This document shows positions 32,430 to 43,920 of a DNA stretch of 64,000 nucleotides, one piece after another; position 1 is the first letter of the stretch, and every line of letters begins with the position of its first letter. A program made the translations under genes and the position numbers. The stretch comes from Arenicola marina. Lineage: Eukaryota; Annelida; Polychaeta; Arenicolidae. Under the pieces are notes generated by a model. The model saw only the letters and a program-made list of their open reading frames with translations, ran no database searches and was not told the DNA's origin. The stretch is taken from assembly GCA_964019135.1 (NCBI GenBank), contig OZ025248.1, positions 45,935,670-45,999,669 of the forward strand. Direction: 5' to 3'.

Positions 32430-32770
32430 GCTAAGGAACGCCCTAATTCCCTTAATAATCCACCTAGACGGTCCCGGTTTGGCTTAAAATACGCAGTGAA
32501 ACGACCCCTGGGCAAGTGTTGTCATTGCTGTCGGGACGGGCGGAAGGCTTGCTGTGCGGGAATTCTCCACTTCCGTCATCATCCTTCCCCCTGTGGGTGA
32601 CGGTTCTCGTGTTAAATCCACGAAACGTTCTCATTCCGTTAATACTGCACCTAGAAGGTTCCGGTTTGGCTTGCAATACGCAGCATGACGACCTCCGTGT
32701 ATTAGTCCGTCAGCCATGCGTCATCAGACTTCCATTTTCGTCATAAGCTCTCAGCCGCTAGGCTGATATG
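32430..32770 (+). repeat. Dispersed repeat, two tandem-like copies
   Basis: TTCCCTTAATAATCCACCTA with GGTTTGGCTTAAAATACGCA (about 32,448-32,497) recurs as CATTCCGTTAATACTGCACC with GGTTTGGCTTGCAATACGCA (about 32,630-32,683), followed by CGTCATCAGACTTCCATTTT and TAAGCTCTCAGCCGC. A third copy is at 34,260-34,425. Confidence 0.6.
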
Positions 32771-33659
32771 CCTTGTGTGTGTGTGTGTCCCTCTGTCTGT
32801 CGTCACGATAACTGTCGAACACTTGCAGCTATCGTTGTCGAACTTCGCCAACAGATGCCAGAAGTCTAACCTCAGGTCAAGTTTGTTGCCGGGTGAAATC
32901 GGGCGAACGTCAACGTCACGGTGATGTCATACGTCCAAAACACATTTCTCGGCCTAGATCGCTTAATATTATAGCTAGACACGCGGAGTTAGTGCCATCA
33001 TACTCAGCTCCTGGATATCCTTCTCGCTACTGCCATCAAATTTGACGTGGAACTAATAGTTTGCGAGCTGCGTCATGTCAAAATGACAACATTGACGTCA
33101 CAAAATTCAGGTACTGGTATGGTGTTCCGATCGTTACCAAAATTAGCAGTGACATTAAGGGTACCGCTGAGGTACCGTATGTCAAAAATTAGGGCGATCC
33201 TATTAATACTGTCGGTTGCCATGGCGACGAAATTCCCCATTGTAAAAGATGCAAATTTTTCCGTTTTGGTGCAGTTACAATCGACGTCACTGAACACTAC
33301 TTCGTACAGGCCTACTAGAGGTCGGCCTCATATATTATGTGCAAGATGAAAGCAATCGAAGGGTTACTTTTTGTTTCCATGGCAACACAAAATGGTCCAA
33401 TGGTGAAAGATTGGTGAAAGACAATGTGCCAATAAAATATAGAAACCTATAAGTTACGCGTCTCGTGTTAAATACAAAGGTTATGTAAGGTCATATCTCT
33501 AAACTGGCCATTTTTCAGCCACCTAGGTCAAAGGTTAAGGTCGTGACCTTGACTATTGTAAATGTCAAGTGCTCGGTTGTAGCCCGAAAACTAAAAGACA
33601 CCTGAGCACCAAACTTGCCCTGGTGGATAGAAGTGATGTAGCTTATTCCCAAAATTCAA

Positions 33660-33740
33660 TCTCAACTCGAACCCGGAGGGCGCAACGTAGCGGTGCCAGA
33701 GCGCCTGGACGTTGGGGGTTCGAACCCGACTTTCTCAATG
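33660..33740 (+). repeat. tRNA-derived SINE head
   Basis: GTAGCGGTGCCAGAGCGCCT followed by GGGGGTTCGAACCCGAC is a good RNA polymerase III B box with a plausible A box. Flanking sequence does not complete a tRNA acceptor stem, so a SINE is likelier than a tRNA gene. Confidence 0.45.
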
Positions 33741-34259
33741 TTTAAACTATCGCCCTTAGATATTTACCACAGACTGGAACATAGATTAGAACCTTATATT
33801 TAAAGTTTCACTAAAATCGAACTAGCGGTTATGACGTAACGGGTCATTTCAATTTAAAATTAACGAAACTTCAATATTGACCGTACAAACTTCGAAATGG
33901 TATAGGACAATGTGGAATTGTATTGCCCGTCAGGGAAAAATATGGTTAAAATTCGCTGTGTTAACACTATTGCGTGAACTGACTAAACAAGCATCGCAAT
34001 GGTGAACAATACGGTTTTTCCCTTCTCCTGTCGCAACATCCTCCGCCCCGCACCGTCCCTTCCCTGCCCGCCAATAGACACACTCCAATGCAAGCTGTGA
34101 ACCGCACACGGCTCAACTCACCCCTCCACCCCTACCGCACATCCGTACCCATTGTATTGGTGGCCGATCCGCTGCCGGTCACCTGCTTACTGCATGGTCC
34201 TCTTATCGTGATGCGAGCGCCCCCCTCCCCCCAGACCCCACCTGAGGTCGAGATGACGA

Positions 34260-34425
34260 TGGCATGGCATGTAAAGTTGCGAAACGCTGTAATTCCTTTA
34301 ATAATCGGCCCGGAAGATCCCGGTTTGAATTATAATGTGCAGCGAGACAACCCCAATGCCTCAGTCTCGCGTCATCAGACGTCCATTTGGGCCATAAGCT
34401 CTCAGCCGCCAGGGTGACTTGCCTT
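34260..34425 (+). repeat. Third copy of the dispersed repeat
   Basis: GTAATTCCTTTAATAATCGG, CCGGTTTGAATTATAATGTG, GCGTCATCAGACGTCCATTT and ATAAGCTCTCAGCCGCCAGG match the copies at 32,430-32,770 in the same order. Confidence 0.55.
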
Positions 34426-34891
34426 GTTGTTCGTGTCATCCTACCGACCTGCATGAGTCCCGCGTCCCCTTGTTGTCCGCGTCACCTTACCGACATGCAT
34501 GAGTCTCGCGTCCCCTTGTTGTCCGTTCCACTTTACCGGCATGCATGAGTGTTTTGGAAACCTACGTGACTGACTTGGTGTACTGGAGGATCAAGGTTCT
34601 GCCCATCTACCAGATGACATGGGGGTGTCCCACGCAAGCTGGCACACACAGTAAGTTGTCGCCATAGATAATTTTCGAATGTCTCAGCAGAAATGTAACG
34701 TCTCCATGGACCTACAGTCCATCGGCTTCGGCAGACCATTTGACGAGCCTCAATTTCTAAAATGTTTTTTTTTCCACACGTGATGATATTTACAATTGAT
34801 TATGATAATACCACTTCCGCGTGCCATATAATCTAGGCGATTCTCCTGTTCATGGTTTACATTCGCAGCAGCTCTGGAGGAACCCCTCAAA

Positions 34892-35279
34892 ATGCGGCCG
34901 TTAAAGTCCCCTCCAGGTTCGCCTTATAACGCCCGCGTTGTCATGCAAGAGGCCGCCAAGAACTTGCATCTGTTCTCCAGGCGACAGAGGCGATTCCCGG
35001 AGGAACCCATCTTCCGGAGAAAATGGTCAAGCGAGGTTCTGGGACTGCCGCGCCATGCGCTATCAGCGCTACCAGACCGACTGGAACCGATGGTTTCTGG
35101 TCTACTGGGACAACTTCTGTAACAAGGAAGAAGGCAGGCTGAGTCACCAGAGTGACCAGCATCAAGCGATGACCAGTGGAGATTGGACAGATCTGACTTG
35201 GCCTCGTGGCAGAAAGCGACCCGCACCGTGTGAGGATAAAGTGTGTGCGACCCCTAAAAATCGTGCCAAAGAATTATAG
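34892..35279 (+). pseudogene. Possible small gene or pseudogene read in two frames
   Basis: From ATG at 34,892 the frame gives MRPLKSPPGSPYNARVVMQE, then LHLFSRRQRRFPEEPIFRRK. From about 35,040 the more protein-like sense is in another frame: RYQRYQTDWNRWFLVYWDNF, then a hydrophilic tail with PRGRKRPAPCEDKV and a TAG at 35,277-35,279. Both halves look codon-like and are Trp/Arg-rich, as if one reading frame had been shifted. An AT-rich CCATATAATC lies about 65 bp upstream. I do not recognise a family. Confidence 0.25.
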
Positions 35280-35611
35280 ACAGTAAGACCTCCCTTCCGC
35301 GATAAACGTAGCTTTGTAATATAGGTACGGTACGCACTGAATACTATATGTAGCTTATTCGTACCTTTTTATGTTGTAGCCTGTGCATAGTTTATATCAA
35401 TGTATATTCGCTGTCGATATACTTATGTATCTACAATGCAGATTTAGCAGGTCGGAACTTTTAAAATGACATAAACTATTTGTCCAACTGCCACGTTTTT
35501 ATCGACAGAAACTGGAGCGTTAGACCATATTGGTGCAAAACATGGGCTATTCCTTGCCAACGAACCTCGTGGGATATTGATATTAGACATATCTGGAACA
35601 TGTCCACCAGT

Positions 35612-38600
35612 CTGGCAGATCGGAAGCCCTGCCCCCCTCTGGAACAATCTCCACTGGCAGATCGGGAGCCCTGCCCCCCTCTGGAACAATCTCCACTGGC
35701 AGATCGGGAGCCCTGCCCCCAAGTGGAACAATCTCCACTGGCAGATCGAGAGCCCGGCCCCCCTCTGGAACAATCTCCACTGGCAGATCGGGAGCCCTGC
35801 CCCCCTCTGGAACAATCTCCACTGGCAGATCGGGAGCCCTGCCCCCAAGTGGAACAATCTCCACTGGCAGATCGAGAGCCCGGCCCCCCTCTGGAACAAT
35901 CTCCACTGGCAGATCGGGAGCCCTGCCCCCCTCTGGAACAATCTCCACTGGCAGATCGGGAGCCCTGCCCCCCTCTGGAACAATCTCCACTGGCAGATCG
36001 GAAGCCCTGCCCCCCTCTGGAACAATCTCCACTGGCAGATCGGGAGCCCTGCCCCCAAGTGGAACAATCTCCACTGGCAGATCGAGAGCCCGGCCCCCCT
36101 CTGGAACAATCTCCACTGGCAGATCGGGAGCCCTGCCCCCCTCTGGAACAATCTCCACTGGCAGATCGGGAGCCCTGCCCCCAAGTGGAACAATCTCCAC
36201 TGGCAGATCGAGAGCCCTGCCCCCCTCTGGAACAATCTCCACTGGCAGATCGGGAGCCCTGCCCCCCTCTGGAACAATCTCCACTGGCAGATCGGAAGCC
36301 CTGCCCCCCTCTGGAACAATCTCCACTGGCAGATCGGGAGCCCTGCCCCCAAGTGGAACAATCTCCACTGGCAGATCGAGAGCCCGGCCCCCCTCTGGAA
36401 CAATCTCCACTGGCAGATCGGGAGCCCTGCCCCCCTCTGGAACAATCTCCACTGGCAGATCGGGAGCCCTGCCCCCAAGTGGAACAATCTCCACTGGCAG
36501 ATCGGAAGCCCTGCCCCCCTCTGGAACAATCTCCACTGGCAGATCGGGAGCCCTGCCCCCAAGTGGAACAATCTCCACTGGCAGATCGAGAGCCCGGCCC
36601 CCCTCTGGAACAATCTCCACTGGCAGATCGGGAGCCCTGCCCCCCTCTGGAACAATCTCCACTGGCAGATCGGGAGCCCTGCCCCCCTCTGGAACAATCT
36701 CCACTGGCAGATCGGGAGCCCTGCCCCCATCTGGAACAATCTCCACTGGCAGATCGGGAGCCCTGCCCCCCTCTGGAACAATCTCCAGTGGCAGATCGGG
36801 AGCCCTGCCCCCCTCTGGAATAATCTCCACTGGCAGATCGAGAGCCCTGCCCCCCTCTGGAACAATCTCCACTGGCAGATCGGGAGCCCTGCCTCCCTCT
36901 GGAACAATCTCCACTGGCAGATCGGGAGCCCTGCCCCCAAGTGGAACAATCTCCAATGGCAGATCGGGAGCCCTGCCCCCCTCTGGAACAATCTCCGCTG
37001 GCAGATCGGAAGCCCTGCCTCCCTCTGGAACAATCTCCACTGGCAGATCGGGAACCCTGCCCCCAAGTGGAAGAATCTCCACTGGCAGATCGGGAGCCCT
37101 GCCCCCCTCTGGAACAATCTCCACTGGCAGATCGGGAGCCCTGCCCCCAAGTGGAACAATCTCCACTGGCAGATCGGGAGCCCTGCCCCCCTCTGGAACA
37201 ATCTCCACTGGCAGATCGGGACCCCTGCCACCCTCTGGAACAATCTCCACTGGCAGATCGGGAGCCCTGTCCCCAAGTGGAACAATCTCCACTGGCAGAT
37301 CGGGAGCCCTGCCTCCCTCTGGAACAATCTCCACTGGCAGATCGGGAGCCCTGCCCCCCTCTGGAACACTCTCCACTGGCAGATCGGGAGCCCTGCCCCC
37401 AAGTGGAACAATCTCCACTGGCAGATCGGGAGCCCTGCCCCCCTCTGGAACAATCTCCAGTGGCAGATCGGGACCCCTGCCTCCCTCTGGAACAATCTCC
37501 ACTGGCAGATCGGGAGCCCTGCCCCCCTCTGGAACAATCTCCACTGGCAGATCGGGAGCCCTGCCCCCCTCTGGAACAATCTCCACTGGCAGATCGGGAG
37601 CCCTGCCCCCCTCTGGAACAATCTCCACTGGCAGATCGGGACCCTGCCCCCCTCTGGAACAATCTCCACTGGCAGATCGGGAGTCCTGCCCCCAAGTGGA
37701 ACAATCTCCACTGGCAGATCGGGAGCCCTGCCCCCCTCTGGAACAATCTCCAGTGGCAGATCGGGACCCCTGCCTCCCTCTGGAACAATCTCCACTGGCA
37801 GATCGGGAGCCCTGCCCCCCTCTGGAAGAATCTCCACTGGCAGATCGGGAGCCCTGCCCCCCTCTGGAACAATCTCCACTGGCAGATCGGGAGCCCTGCC
37901 CCCCTCTGGAACAATCTCCACTGGCAGATCGGGACCCCTGCCCCCCTCTGGAACAATCTCCACTGGCAGATCGAGAGCCCTGCCCCCAAGTGGAACAATC
38001 TCCACTGGCAGATCGGGAGCCCTGCCTCCCTCTGGCACAATCTCCACTGGCAGATCGGGAGCCCTGCCCCCCTCTGGAACAATCTCCACTGGCAGATCGG
38101 GAGCCCTGCCCCCCTCTGGAACAATCTCCACTGGCAGATCGGGACCCCTGCCCCCCTCTGGAACAATCTCCACTGGCAGATCGGGAGCCCTGCCCCCAAG
38201 TGGAACAATCTCCACTGGCAGATCGGGAGTCCTGCCCCCCTCTGGAACAATCTCCACTGGCAGATCGGGAGCCCTGCTCCCCTCTGGAACAATCTCCACT
38301 GGCAGATCGGGAGCCCTGCCCCCCTCTGGAACAATCTCCACTGGCAGATCGGGAGCCCTGCCCCCAAGTGGAACAATCTCCACTAGCAGATCGGGAGCCC
38401 TGCCTCCCTCTGGAACAATCTCCACTGGCAGATCGGGAGCCCTCCCCCCCTCTGGAACAATCTCCACTGGCAGATCGGGAGCCCTGCCCCCCTCTGGAAC
38501 AATCTCCACTGGCAGATCGGGACCCCTGCCCCCCTCTGGAACAATCTCCACTGGCAGATCGGGAGCCCTGCCCCCAAGTGGAACAATCTACACTGGCAGA

Positions 38601-41472
38601 TCGGGAGCCCTGCCTCCCTCTGGAACAATCTCCACTGGCATATCGGGAGCCCTGCCCCCCTCTGGAACAATCTCCGCTGGCAGATCGGAAGCCCTGCCCC
38701 CCTCTGGAACAATCTCCACTGGCAGATCGGGAACCCTGCCCCCAAGTGGAACAATCTCCACTGGCAGATCGGGAGCCCTGCCCCCCTCTGGAACAATCTC
38801 CACTGGCAGATCGGGAGCCCTGTCACCCTCTGGAACAATCTCCACTGGCAGATCGGGAGCCCTGCCCCCCTCTGGAACAAACTCCACTGGCAGATCGGGA
38901 GCCCTGCCCCCAAGTGGAACAATCTCCACTGGCAGATCGGGAGCCCTGCCCCCCTTTGGAACAATCTCCACTGGCAGATCGGGAGCCCTGCCCCCAAGTG
39001 GAACAATCTTCACTGGCAGATCGGGAGCCCTGCCCCCCTCTGCAACAATCTCCACTGGCAGATCGGGAGCCCTGCCCCCCTTTGGAACAATCTCCACTGG
39101 CAGATCGGGAGCCCTGCCCCCCTCTGGAACAATCTCCACTAGCAGATCGGGAGCCCTGCCTCCCTCTGGAACAATCTCCACTGGCAGATCGGGAGCCCTG
39201 CCCCCCTCTGGAACAATCTCCACTGGCAGATCGGGAGCCCTGCCCCCCTCTGGAACAATCTCCACTGGCAGATCGGGAGCCCTGCCCCCAAGTGGAACAA
39301 TCTCCACTGGCAGATCGGGAGCCCTGCCCCCCTTTAGAACAATCTCCACTGGCAGATCGGGAGCCCTGCCCCCAAGTGGAACAATCTTCACTGGCAGATC
39401 GGGAGCCCTGCCCCCCTCTGCAACAATCTCCACTGGCAGATCGGGAGCCCTGCCTCCCTTTGGAACAATCTCCACTGGCAGATCGGGAGCCCTGCCCCCA
39501 AGTGGAACAATCTCCACTAGCAGATCGGGAGCCCTGCCTCCCTCTGGAACAATCTCCACTGGCAGATCGGGAGCCCTGCCCCCCTCTGGAACAATCTCCA
39601 CTGGCAGATCGGGAGCCCTGCCCCCCTCTGGAACAATCTCCCCTGGCAGATCGGGAGCCCTGCCCCCCTCTGGAACAATCTCCACTGGCAGATCGGGACC
39701 CCTGCCCCCCTCTGGAACAATCTCCACTGGCAGATCGGGAGCCCTGCCCCCAAGTGGAACAATCTCCACTGGCAGATCGGGAGCCCTGCCTCCCTCTGGA
39801 ACAATCTCCACTGGCAGATCGGGAGCCCTGCCTCCCTCTGGAACAATCTCCACTGGCAGATCGGGAGCCCTGCCCCCCTCTGGAACAATCTCCACTGGCA
39901 GATCGGGACCCCTGCCCCCCTCTGGAACAATCTCCACTGGCAGATCGGGAGCCCTGCCCCCAAGTGGAACAATCTCCACTGGCAGATCGGGAGCCCTGCC
40001 CCCCTCTGGAACAATCTCCACTGGCAGATCGGGACCCCTGCCCCCCTCTGGAACAATCTCCACTGGCAAATCGGGAGCTCTGCCCCCAAGTGGAACAATC
40101 TCCACTGGCAGATCGGGAGCCCTGCCCCCCTCTGGAACAATCTCCACTGGCAGATCGGGACCCCTGCCCCCCTCTGGAACAATCTCCACTGGCAGATCGG
40201 GACCCCTGTCCCCAAGTGGAACAATCTCCACTGGCAGATCAGGAGCCCTGCCCCCCTCTGGAACAATCTCCACTGGCAGATCGGGAGCCCTGCCCCCCTC
40301 TGGAACACTCTCCACTGGCAGATCGGGAGCCCTGCCCCCAAGTGGAACAATCTCCACTGGCAGATCGGGAGCCCTGCCCCCCTCTGGAACAATCTCCAGT
40401 GGCAGATCGGGAGCCCTGCCTCCCTCTGGAACGATCTCCACTGGCAGATCGGGAGCCCTGCCCCCCTCTGGAACAATCTCCACTGGCAGATCGGGAGCCC
40501 TGCCCCCAAGTGGAACAATCTCCACTGGCAGATCGGGAGCCCTGCCCCCCTCTGGAACAATCTCCACTGGCAGATCGGGACCCCTGCCCCCCTCTGGAAC
40601 AATCTCCACTGGCAGATCGGGAGCCCTGCCCCCAAGTGGAACAATCTCCACTGGCAGATCGGGAGCCCTGCCTCCCTCTGGAACAATCTCCACTGGCAGA
40701 TCGGGAGCCCTGCCCCCCTCTGGAACAATCTCCACTGGCAGATCGGGAGCCCTGCCCCCCTCTGGAACAATCTCCACTGGCAGATCGGGACCCCTGCCCC
40801 CCTCTGGAACAATCTCCACTGGCAGATCGGGAGCCCTGCCCCCAAGTGGAACAATCTCCACTGGCAGATCGGGAGCCCTGCCTCCCTCTGGAACAATGTC
40901 CACTGGCAGATCGGGAGCCCTGATCCCCTCTGGAACAATCTCCACTGGCAGATCGGGACCCCTGCCCCTCTCTGGAACAATCTCCACTGGCAGATCGGGA
41001 GCCCTGCCCCCAAGTGGAACAATGTCCACTGGCAGATCGGGAGCCCTGCCTCCCTCTGGAACAATCTCCACTGGCAGATCGGGAGCCCTGCCCCCCTCTG
41101 GAACAATCTCCACTGGCAGATCGGGAGCCCTGCCCCCCTCTGGAACAATCTCCACTGGCAGATCGGGACCCCTGCCCCCCTCTGGAACAATCTCCACTGG
41201 CAGATCGGGAGCCCTGCCCCCAAGTGGAACAATCTCCACTGGCAGATCGGGAGCCCTGCCTCCCTCTGGAACAATCTCCACTGGCAGATCGGGAGCCCTG
41301 ATCCCCTCTGGAACAATCTCCACTGGCAGATCGGGAGCCCTGCCCCCAAGTGGAACAATCTCCACTGGCAGATCGGGAGCCCTGCCCCCCTCTGGAACAA
41401 TCTCCACTGGCAGATCGGGAGCCCTGCCCCCAAGTGGAAGAATCTCCACTGGCAGATCGGGAGCCCTGCCCC
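35612..41472. repeat. 42-bp minisatellite, about 139 copies (5.86 kb)
   Basis: Each unit is GATCGGGAGCCCTGCCCCC, then CTCTGG or AAGTGG, then AACAATCTCCACTGGCA. Variant positions are GGGAGC/GAGAGC/GGAAGC/GGGACC and CCCCCTCT/CCCCAAGT/CTCCCTCT. Nearly all units are exactly 42 bp. One 41-bp unit near 37,640 lost a C. With 14 codons per unit and few stop-prone triplets, long frames are open on both strands, up to 2,043 codons on plus and 1,035 on minus. The peptides change at the 41-bp unit (WNNLHWQIGSPAPL becomes GTISTGRSGALPPS), as expected for non-coding DNA. The array ends in a C tract at 41,470-41,490. Confidence 0.95.
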
Positions 41473-41489
41473 CCCCCTCCCCCCCCCCC

Positions 41490-43840
41490 CGCACTAAACC
41501 CCATCCTCCCCCAAGCGCACACACATTTTGTTCCTGGTATCTCATTATCCCCTCCCACTTCAAAATATCTAAAATGTTAGGGGTCATTTTCGAAATCGGC
41601 GCGGCAAGTGTACACATTTCCAAACCCCTAGTAGAAGGTTCTTTCTGGCTTGAACAACAACGCAATTCTTACGGCATCATTGAATGTATTCCGGTGGGTA
41701 AGCCTTAGCATACGGTTCGGTGGTTGGGAGACAACGATATTTAATGTGTGCAAAATGCTTTTTCTATAGAGAGCATTTTACACACAACAAACTTTGCTTA
41801 TGTAGGATGTTATTGCGGCCCTTGACACCATACGATATGAACATAGGTACCCTCCTTACAATTCCTCTGCACTAGGGCATATTATTCCTCCTGACACTTT
41901 GGGTGTGGCACTCGTGACCGGCAGCTCCCATAGACTGTCCGTGAAGTGATGGCTTACTTTCTGCCACGTGACGTAGTAGGGACCTCTCGAGGAATACGGT
42001 AGGGAAAGGGGCAGGACAGGATACCTTGGTATTCAGCACTGTTACTCTCGGAATAATGCACTCGCATGTTCTTTCGTGAGGTCATGTGAATGTCATACTG
42101 GACATGGTTCTGGAAAAACACAAATGGATCTCAAAAATCAAGCTCTGTTAACTTGGTCACCATTTGCGTATTCACAGGATTCGGTACTGAAAATTATATT
42201 CCATACTTATTTAAATAATCCCTTTATATGGCCCGCTGCAGCTGGCAATATGAAGTTGAACAATCGCGTATACACTTCTGTTGACTTTGACACTGGTTTC
42301 CACTCGTCGACAACTTCAACTCAATCACACCTTCCAATTTATTCGAAAAAATATATTTCTAAAAGGGCTGATCCAAAGTGTATGAGAGTAGCATTTATAC
42401 CTGTCTAACGTATTACGCAACTGGGATAATGAAATGACCATTTCTATCCCATTAATATTGGACATTCTAAATAAAAAAAATGGGGGCCGGCAAGACCAGG
42501 AAAGCGGTACCCTTACACGGTCGCGCTGGGTGCGTTCCATCAAACCACATCACAGATATCACATGGTATCTAAATTAACTTTCAGATTTGGTAGCGAGTA
42601 TTGCACACACCAGGGCGACAAAGACAATGGGAGTGCTATAATGCGTGTATGTGTGGGGAAGGTGGGGGGGGGGCGTATCGTTGGGCTCACTCACTTGGAA
42701 GATGGAAGAAAATCGAAATGCGCAGAGACGTAACGCAGAAATAAAATAAAAAGGGAGAAACCGTTAATGCCGTCTAATATACACAGGCCCCTGGCAGCCG
42801 ATGATTGCCCCCCCCCCCCCCGCCCCCCGTCCCGGGCACCCCCTCCCCCCAGCAGGGCTGCAGGGACTCCCCGTGTCTGGGTGGCAGATGTGCTCTCCCC
42901 ACAAAGGGCCGGCATCCCCAGACATCGCCTTCCCTCTCAATGCAGTCTGTACACCGTATTTGGTCAACTAATTCAACCATGAAGTAACGCAAGGCGCAGT
43001 TGATATAGTGACAAATAGCGGTGTCACCCAATACATCCACCCCCCATGCCCATACCCCACCCACCCCTCAGCGACACCCATACCTCATCCACCCCCAACC
43101 ACCCCCCGCCCACACTCCTTACCTTCGCCGCCCTTATATCTGTGTTTTTTTCACCGAAGAGACGAACTCGAACCAGTGGTTGGGGCACATACCGGAGGGG
43201 GGTGGGGGAAGAGGGGCAGGGGGGAGGGGAGGTGACACACCGGGGGAGCCATGCCGGCTAAGCTGGAGATTCCGAGAGTCATTCCAGGAAGATCTGTGGG
43301 GGCCGGTGGGGGCCGGTGGGGTGAGCGAGGGTGATGGCAGGTGATAAGAAATCAGTAGCCAAAAAAGTTCCTTAGTAGTAGGAATATGCAGGATAAGCAG
43401 TAACTAGAAGTTTCTATACGTGCGGGCGTTACCCACGCCCGATACCGTAAAGGGGAGGGGGGGGGTACTGGCTCGTGCCCCAACCCCATTGACCACCAGA
43501 GACCCGGAACGGCTCAAGACATACTCAAGACTGGAGGATTGGTTAGAGGGGGATTGAAAAAAACACCCTGTACCCACCATCTAACCCCCCCCCCCCTCCT
43601 CTGCGCCACCCCCACCCGCCGCCAGGACCCACCTGGCCCCCCTTCGATCGCACCTGCCTTCCATCACAACCCGCATCCCCGATGTATGTAAGATCGTACT
43701 GAGGTTAAGCCGGTGTGGTGTTCCCATCAACAGTACACGGTTCCCACCATCGGCTCCGCCCTTGAGCTTACAAGTAGTTAAAGGATCAATCACAAATCGT
43801 TTAAGACATTAAAGAGTTTATTTTACTTCGTTTTTTTTTT
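41490..43840. other. Intergenic, with G- and C-rich tracts
   Basis: C-rich runs at 42,806-42,850, 43,030-43,135 and 43,585-43,625, G-rich runs at 43,195-43,250 and 43,450-43,466, and an A/T tract at 43,830-43,845. The open frame at 42,076-42,408 starts at GTG and has no motif. No gene is supported. Confidence 0.45.
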
Positions 43841-43920
43841 TTTTATTTGTGCAAAACGTGGTTGTGACGAAACCAGTAAGGCGAGCGGAACAAAAGCCGC
43901 AAGACATTACTCATGTAATG

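Larger units (their letters stand above)
32771..34891. other. Intergenic with SINE and dispersed-repeat fragments
   Basis: Apart from the SINE head and the third dispersed-repeat copy I see no supportable gene. The 100-codon frame at 33,047-33,349 has no recognisable motif. Confidence 0.45.

Noticed and set aside
33660-33740. Functional tRNA gene
   Set aside because: Good B box but no complete cloverleaf; more likely a SINE head.
35577-41708. 2,043-codon plus-strand frame and frames of 1,035 and 1,025 codons on minus
   Set aside because: They follow from a 42-bp unit with no stop in most frames. The repeat peptide changes sense at a 41-bp unit, and frames are open on both strands together, so no single protein is supported.
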